This document shows, in pieces, positions 59,380 through 64,000 of a stretch of DNA of 64,000 nucleotides. The notes under the pieces were generated by a model. The model ran no database searches, was not told the origin of the DNA, and saw nothing but the letters and a program-made list of their open reading frames with translations. The stretch is from Planococcus sp. MSAK28401 (GTDB taxonomy: Bacteria; Bacillota; Bacilli; Bacillales_A; Planococcaceae): positions 1,717,501-1,781,500 of the forward strand of contig NZ_JAAMTH010000001.1 in assembly GCF_018283455.1 (NCBI RefSeq). The letters are read 5' to 3'. Position 1 is the stretch's first letter. Each line of letters begins with the position of its first letter. The position numbers were made by a program, and so were the translations under genes.

Positions 59380-60183
59380 TTATTCGAATTCTTTCCCGAG
59401 TTCACGGGAGCGGTTGGCGGCGGATGTGACGCAATCACCGACGATGCGCTTGAAGTCGTTATCGTAGAGGGCTTGAAGTCCAGCGGCGGTCGTGCCGTTC
59501 GGGCTCGTGACACGTTTGCGCAATTCGCCGAAATCTTCTTGCTGGAGCATTTCCGCTGCACCATCGAATGTTTGGCGTACAAGTTTTTTGGCATCTGCAG
59601 ACGATAAGCCGTTGTCGATTCCCGCTTGTACCATGGACTCCGCGAAGTAATAGAGATACGCTGGGCCGCTTCCGGCAATGCCAGTCACTGCGTGTAACTG
59701 GTCTTCTTCCACGACTGTCACGCCGCCGATCGATGACAAGAGCTTTCTCAGCAAGTGCTGCTGTTCTTTGGTGACAAATTTGCTCCAGGCGACGCCTGTG
59801 GCCGATTTGCCGATTTGTGCCGACGTATTCGGCATGGCACGGGCAACGGCGAAATCACCGACATGTTTTTGGATCGTCTCAATCGAAACGCCTGCCGCGA
59901 CTGAAACGATAACAGTATCGCCGCTCAATTTTTCGCGAATGCCTTTCAAGGCCACTTCGACATCTTTCGGTTTCATCGCGAGCAGAATGAAATCAGCATC
60001 TCGTAGTTCAGTCTTGTCATCGCAAACGATATTGACGCCGTATTCATCGTGGAGAAATTCCAGACGGTCCTGATCTGACCGGTTCATGACGGAAATTTCA
60101 TCCGGTTTCATAATTCGCTTGTTAATCCAGCCATGGATCATGGATTCGGCCATCGATCCGGCCCCCACACATACAATTTTCAT
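59380..60183 (-). CDS. proC: pyrroline-5-carboxylate reductase
   Basis: A 267-residue reductase for the last step of proline synthesis. The Rossmann motif is VCVGAGSMAESMIHGWI, the phosphate/substrate block is ARAMPNTSAQIGKSATG, and the signature is VTGIAGSGPAYLYYFAESMVQAGIDNG. ATG 60183 has AGGAAG upstream. It is controlled by the T-box leader upstream (60202-60441) with a proline specifier. Confidence 0.95.
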   Translation of the reverse strand: MKIVCVGAGSMAESMIHGWINKRIMKPDEISVMNRSDQDRLEFLHDEYGVNIVCDDKTELRDADFILLAMKPKDVEVALKGIREKLSGDTVIVSVAAGVSIETIQKHVGDFAVARAMPNTSAQIGKSATGVAWSKFVTKEQQHLLRKLLSSIGGVTVVEEDQLHAVTGIAGSGPAYLYYFAESMVQAGIDNGLSSADAKKLVRQTFDGAAEMLQQEDFGELRKRVTSPNGTTAAGLQALYDNDFKRIVGDCVTSAANRSRELGKEFE

Positions 60184-60201
60184 ACATTCCACTTCCTTTT
60201 C

Positions 60202-60441
60202 TCAAAATAAAAAGCGCAATCATCCCTGTTACTCCAAGGACGAAAACGCTTGTTTCCGCGGTACCACCTAAGTTTGCACATTTGCACAACTCGATATCCT
60301 TATCGCGGACAGACGGCCGTGTTTGCACGGCAGCTCAGAAGCAGGTTCAGGAAGGGAGCGGGGGTGCGGCGTTTCAGCGTTGGCGGCACTCTCTTGTACC
60401 CATCACCTTCCGTACTAATCTTCATCTACGCTTACATATGT
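60202..60441 (-). ncRNA. T-box leader (proline specifier) of proC
   Basis: A T-box riboswitch read on the minus strand. The specifier loop has GAA-CCT-GC with CCT (60343-60345) for proline. AGTA (60413-60416), an AGAGAG-like block and CTGAAA follow the usual order of stem I. The T-box sequence AGGTGGTACCGCGG is at 60256-60269, and the terminator AAGCG...CGCTTTTTATTTT at 60202-60253. Uncharged proline tRNA should prevent termination and raise proC. Confidence 0.95.
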
Positions 60442-60447
60442 TATTAA

Positions 60448-60476
60448 ATTATAAGTAAACAAATTTTATTTGTCAA
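60448..60476 (-). promoter_or_regulatory. consensus promoter of the T-box-proC transcript
   Basis: TTGACA (60471-60476) and TATAAT (60448-60453) in minus orientation with exactly 17 bases between: a perfect housekeeping promoter. Confidence 0.9.
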
Positions 60477-60552
60477 ATTGGCCAGCCGGCGTGACGGCGC
60501 TTGCCTTTCAAGGTATGATAAGTGAATAGACATTCAGTTTAAGGGAGTGGGA

Positions 60553-61506
60553 ATGATGGAACCGATCAAAATCACCATCCCGACGCCATTTGCGGTCGGA
60601 GATGTCAATTCTTATCTATTGAAAGGCGACGCGTTGACGTTGATTGATGCTGGACCGAAAACACCGGAAGCCTGGGAAGCGCTCAAGGCCGGGTTGAAGG
60701 CGGCAAATGTCGCCCCGGAAGACATTGAACAAGTGGTCTTGACGCACCACCACCCGGATCACGCAGGATGGGTCGACGGATTTGATGCCGCAAAACTGTA
60801 TGGCCATCCATACAATGATTTATGGCTGCGCCGGGACAAAGCTTTTTTCGATTACCATGACGCGTTTTATCAGGAGCGCTTGAAAGAAGAGGGCGTGCCG
60901 GGCGATTTGATGTTTTGGATGAAAAAGATGAAGCGGCCGCTCAATTTGATGGGCAACCGCCCGCTCGATATGGCCATCAATGAAGGCGATACGATTCCAG
61001 GGCACGCGGACTGGCACGTTATGGAGACTTTGGGACATGCCCAAAGCCATCTATCGTTTTGGAATCCGGAGGAACGCACGATGATCGGCGGCGACCACGT
61101 CATCGCGAAAGTGTCGTCAAATCCGCTCATTGAACCGCCGTATCACCCAGAAGAAGGACGCCCGAAGTCCTTGCTGCAGTACAACGCTTCCCTCGGCCGG
61201 CTATTGAAGATGCCGATAGACGTCATCTACAGCGGCCATGGGGAAGACGTGCGCAATGTCCACGAACTCGTTTCCACACGCCTCGAAAAGCAGCACTTGA
61301 GGGCGATGAAAGTGCTAGACATGCTCGACCGATCGAGCGAGCAGTCGGTTTACGAATTGACGCAGCAGCTATTTCCGCATGCCTACGAGAAAGAACTCGG
61401 CCTGACATTGTCTGAGACGATTGGCCAAGTCGATTACTTGCTCGAAGACGGTTTGATCGAAGAGCGGCTTGACGACCGCGGCATTTTTGTCTACCGCCAG
61501 GCGTGA
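60553..61506 (+). CDS. MBL-fold metallohydrolase
   Basis: A 317-residue metallo-beta-lactamase-fold hydrolase of the glyoxalase II/RNase J-like group. The metal motif is VLTHHHPDHAGWVDG (H-x-H-x-D-H), DVNSYLLKGDALTLIDAGP precedes it, and the later LGHAQSHLSF and VIYSGHGEDV supply further ligands. A C-terminal helical domain follows (residues 235-317). ATG 60553 or 60556 follows AAGGGAG. Substrate unknown. Divergent from proC. Confidence 0.9.
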   Translation: MMEPIKITIPTPFAVGDVNSYLLKGDALTLIDAGPKTPEAWEALKAGLKAANVAPEDIEQVVLTHHHPDHAGWVDGFDAAKLYGHPYNDLWLRRDKAFFDYHDAFYQERLKEEGVPGDLMFWMKKMKRPLNLMGNRPLDMAINEGDTIPGHADWHVMETLGHAQSHLSFWNPEERTMIGGDHVIAKVSSNPLIEPPYHPEEGRPKSLLQYNASLGRLLKMPIDVIYSGHGEDVRNVHELVSTRLEKQHLRAMKVLDMLDRSSEQSVYELTQQLFPHAYEKELGLTLSETIGQVDYLLEDGLIEERLDDRGIFVYRQA

Positions 61507-61593
61507 TGTACAGAGTTGCATGCGCAAGCTTCAGCAGGTAAACTGAAAATTAAGAGTTGCAACAAGAATCTAAGCGTAAAGGATTGGGATAAA

Positions 61594-62187
61594 GTGAAAA
61601 AAGCTAGTTTATTTCTTGCAGGATTCCTGCTATTGGCGGGTTGCTCCGACGATGCCGCACCGTCAGAACCTACGGAACCGACAAGCAAGGAGGAAGAGCC
61701 GGAAATTGCAGTTGAACAGGAAGGTTTAACGGAAGAAGGCTTTATTACACAGATTGGGGAAGGGCGCATCCTCATCAATAATATTTACTTCTCTGTACCG
61801 GAAGATGTTGAAGTCCAGTTTGCAGAAGGCGGCGAAACGACAGAAGCCGTTATTAGCGACTTGCGTACCGGCATGAAAGTTTCAACAGATTATACAGGAC
61901 CGCTCGAAGAATCGTTCCCGATGCAAGGCGAAGCGGAAAAGATCACCATTTTGCAGGACGAAGAATCCCTGCGCCAATCAGAAGCATTGCAAGCGTTCAT
62001 CAACGAAGAACAATTATCCAAATTGATCTTGATGGGGCAGCCGATCGTACGCGGTGATGAAATCGGGTTTTTGTTCAATAATATGGAAACAGGCGAATTG
62101 ACGGAAGTGCGCATCGACATGAACACATTGGAATATACAATGGGCAATGAAGAAGACCAAGAACAAACAGAAGACACAGAGGAATGA
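61594..62187 (+). CDS. putative lipoprotein, unknown
   Basis: A 197-residue lipoprotein (LLLAGCSD, Cys about residue 16) with a Pro/Glu/Thr-rich linker. The mature part has a beta-rich segment (GFITQIGEGRILINNIYFSV and VQFAEGGETTEAVISDLRTG) seen in DUF3221-type surface proteins; this is a resemblance only. GTG 61594 with AAAGGA upstream; the longer frame from 61516 precedes the signal. A terminator follows. Confidence 0.75.
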   Translation: MKKASLFLAGFLLLAGCSDDAAPSEPTEPTSKEEEPEIAVEQEGLTEEGFITQIGEGRILINNIYFSVPEDVEVQFAEGGETTEAVISDLRTGMKVSTDYTGPLEESFPMQGEAEKITILQDEESLRQSEALQAFINEEQLSKLILMGQPIVRGDEIGFLFNNMETGELTEVRIDMNTLEYTMGNEEDQEQTEDTEE

Positions 62188-62197
62188 CCCAGCACAG

Positions 62198-62232
62198 AAA
62201 AACCCGGATGGCGACGAGCCGTTCGGGTTTTT
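62198..62232 (+). terminator. intrinsic terminator
   Basis: AAAAACCCGGATGGC pairs with GCCGTTCGGGTTTTT around GACGA and ends in a T-run. Confidence 0.85.
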
Positions 62233-62324
62233 GCGTGCGCAAAAGTTGATTTTTCTTATTATAGAAGAAACACAATATTTTTGCATAATCTCTAAAAAAC
62301 ATGAAATTTTATGCGCGTCTTCCC

Positions 62325-62353
62325 TTGCGTTATAAAAATCACCATGTTATTAT
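62325..62353 (+). promoter_or_regulatory. argG promoter
   Basis: TTGCGT (62325-62330), 17-base spacer and TATTAT (62348-62353). TATAAAAATCACC in the spacer and ACGCATAAAAATACAG at 62374-62389 resemble ArgR/AhrC boxes. Confidence 0.6.
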
Positions 62354-62373
62354 GTGTATATTCATCGCATATA

Positions 62374-62389
62374 ACGCATAAAAATACAG
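62374..62389 (+). promoter_or_regulatory. putative ArgR (AhrC) box
   Basis: ACGCATAAAAATACAG matches the Bacillus ARG box core (TGAATAAAAATTCA) in 11 of 14 positions. It lies between the promoter and argG. Confidence 0.5.
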
Positions 62390-62402
62390 GAGGTCATATT
62401 AT

Positions 62403-63635
62403 ATGAACAAAAAAATCGTACTCGCATACTCAGGTGGACTAGATACATCGGTGGCCATTCCATGGCTCAAATCACAAGGCTATGACGTCGTCGCCGTTTG
62501 CCTCGACATCGGAGAAGGAAAAGACTTGGACTTCATTAAACAAAAAGCGCTGCAAGTCGGAGCGGTCGAAAGCTATATGATTGATGCCAGAGACGAATTT
62601 GCCGAAGACTATGCACTCATTTCGCTTCAAGCCCATACATTATACGAAGGCAAATACCCGCTCGTTTCTGCATTGTCTCGTCCGTTGATTTCCAAAAAAC
62701 TCGTGGAAATTGCAGTGGAAAGCGGCGCAACAGCTGTGGCCCACGGCTGCACAGGAAAAGGCAACGACCAAGTTCGTTTTGAAGTTTCCATCAAATCCTT
62801 GAACCCCGACCTTGAAGTCGTCGCACCTGTTCGCCAGTGGGGCTGGTCGCGTGACGAGGAAATCGCTTATGCCAAACAGCATGACGTGCCGGTTCCGGTC
62901 AACTTGGATTCCCCGTTTTCCATCGACATGAACCTATGGGGCCGTGCCAACGAATGCGGCATCCTCGAAGACCCGTGGGCCACACCGCCAGCAGATGCAT
63001 ATGATATCACCAATGCACTCGAAGACACGCCGGATACGCCGGATATCGTGGAAATCGAATTCGTCAAAGGCGTGCCGACTAAATTGAACGGCATCGACTA
63101 TAAATTAACGGATCTGATCTTTGAATTGAACCATGTCGCAGGCAAACATGGCGTCGGCAGAATCGATCATGTGGAAAACAGACTGGTCGGCATCAAATCC
63201 CGTGAAATCTATGAAGCACCGGCAGCGATGACTTTGATCGCCGCGCACAAAGAACTTGAAGATATCACCTTGGTAAAAGAAATGGCTCATTTCAAGCCGG
63301 TCATCGAGAAGAAAATGACGGAATTGATCTATGAAGGGCTTTGGTTCTCTCCACTGCGTATCGCACTTGAAGCGTTCCTGAAAGAAACACAGGAATTCGT
63401 CAACGGCACCGTGCGTGTCAAACTATTCAAAGGGCACGCCATCACGGAAGGGCGTAAGTCGCCGAACTCCTTGTACAGCGAAGAACTGGCGACGTATTCA
63501 ACAGATGATACGTTCAACCACGAGTCTGCGGTCGGATTCATCGAGCTATGGGGCTTGCCGACAGTCGTCAACTCGAAAATCAACAAGAAAGAAGTTGCGG
63601 TCACGGCACAAGTCAAAGAGGAGGTACAGCTATGA
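62403..63635 (+). CDS. argG: argininosuccinate synthase
   Basis: A 410-residue ligase joining citrulline and aspartate in arginine synthesis. ATP motif [19 protein letters not shown] (PP-loop), [13 protein letters not shown] and [23 protein letters not shown] are visible. Length fits the family. AGGAGG precedes the ATG. Its TGA overlaps the argH ATG (ATGA), so the two are coupled. Confidence 0.95.
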   Translation: MNKKIVLAYSGGLDTSVAIPWLKSQGYDVVAVCLDIGEGKDLDFIKQKALQVGAVESYMIDARDEFAEDYALISLQAHTLYEGKYPLVSALSRPLISKKLVEIAVESGATAVAHGCTGKGNDQVRFEVSIKSLNPDLEVVAPVRQWGWSRDEEIAYAKQHDVPVPVNLDSPFSIDMNLWGRANECGILEDPWATPPADAYDITNALEDTPDTPDIVEIEFVKGVPTKLNGIDYKLTDLIFELNHVAGKHGVGRIDHVENRLVGIKSREIYEAPAAMTLIAAHKELEDITLVKEMAHFKPVIEKKMTELIYEGLWFSPLRIALEAFLKETQEFVNGTVRVKLFKGHAITEGRKSPNSLYSEELATYSTDDTFNHESAVGFIELWGLPTVVNSKINKKEVAVTAQVKEEVQL

Positions 63636-64000
63636 CCAAGCTGTGGGGCGGTCGTTTCCAAAAGACAGCTGAACAGTGGGTCGACGAGTTCGGGGCTTCC
63701 ATTTCCTTTGACCAGAAATTAGTGCTCGAGGACCTCCAGGGCAGCATGGCGCATGTACAAATGCTGTCTTCCTGCAAGATCCTGCCGCAGCAAGACGCTG
63801 ACTTGATCTTGTCAGGGCTTCAGACGCTGCAGAAAAAAGCGGAGAACAGAGAACTTGAGTACAGCGTATCGAACGAAGACATCCACTTGAATTTAGAAAA
63901 ACTCCTGATCGATGAGATCGGCCCTGTCGGCGGCAAACTGCATACCGGCAGAAGCCGCAACGACCAGGTCGCAACGGATATGCATCTCTATTTGAAAAAC
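63632..64000 (+). CDS. argH: argininosuccinate lyase, partial at window end
   Basis: The first 123 residues of argininosuccinate lyase, cut by the window end and still open. [19 protein letters not shown] and [20 protein letters not shown], then [20 protein letters not shown] are the typical lyase blocks. The ATG overlaps the argG stop. It cleaves argininosuccinate to arginine and fumarate. Confidence 0.9.
   Translation, partial: MTKLWGGRFQKTAEQWVDEFGASISFDQKLVLEDLQGSMAHVQMLSSCKILPQQDADLILSGLQTLQKKAENRELEYSVSNEDIHLNLEKLLIDEIGPVGGKLHTGRSRNDQVATDMHLYLKN

Noticed and set aside
1-64000. CRISPR arrays, tRNA and rRNA genes
   Set aside because: No regularly spaced repeats and no tRNA-like or rRNA-like sequence were found on reading the window.

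Overview
The window looks like a chromosomal segment of a low-to-moderate GC Gram-positive bacterium of the order Bacillales, most likely the Planococcus/Sporosarcina group. This rests on strong Shine-Dalgarno sites with many TTG/GTG starts, lipoprotein signals, a T-box in front of proC, a TPP riboswitch, gluconate and argGH operons, a NamA/YqjM homologue and a YwaF homologue. The genus is an inference; no rRNA or other marker lies in the window.

Bases 1-18,700 form an AT-rich accessory region. Short genes mostly stand alone, each with its own ribosome site and often its own terminator: two leucine-rich-repeat proteins, a membrane-anchored parallel beta-helix protein, small lipoproteins, many 60-100 residue membrane proteins, and several proteins of the types that act as toxin-immunity proteins or resemble them (SMI1/KNR4, DUF4279, DUF2716, a DUF2185-like protein). 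An IS256-family element (6209-7515) sits next to the remains of a decayed gene. A histidine phosphatase, a NUDIX hydrolase, two HAD phosphatases, a DJ-1/PfpI-like protein and a peptidase E-like protein are mixed in.

From about 19 kb the composition shifts to core-like sequence. In order come a sugar dehydrogenase-like lipoprotein, an M3 oligoendopeptidase, a nitroreductase/MarR/monooxygenase cluster, a TPP-riboswitch-controlled thiamine-precursor ABC transporter (thiY, a thiamine-binding protein, thiX, thiZ), a YwaF-type protein, an IS110-family element, cardiolipin synthase, and a gluconate operon (RpiR regulator, gnd, gntP, gntK). A run of small metabolic genes ends in an unusual gene that joins a dihydroorotate-dehydrogenase-like domain to a duplicated membrane module. 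An IS3-family element with a nonsense mutation (45121-46606, CTT target duplication) follows it.

The last third holds a DUF948 protein, two tandem double-domain DUF2294 (MpsC-like) proteins, a flavin oxidoreductase with a CDP-alcohol phosphatidyltransferase, a disulfide oxidoreductase fused to DUF1499 and overlapping a TVP38/TMEM64 gene, a YnjBCD-like ABC transporter, namA, T-box-controlled proC, an MBL-fold hydrolase, a lipoprotein, and argG with the start of argH.

The most notable systems are: (1) at 57.8-58.2 kb, a type I toxin-antitoxin locus with a 35-residue holin-like toxin, a convergent antisense RNA with its own promoter and terminator, 5'-3' complementary blocks in the toxin mRNA, and a LexA-type SOS box over the toxin promoter; (2) the DHODH-like/membrane fusion with two HDR-containing repeats; (3) the oxidoreductase-DUF1499 fusion coupled to TVP38; and (4) a structured leader upstream of the IS110 recombinase that is a bridge-RNA candidate.
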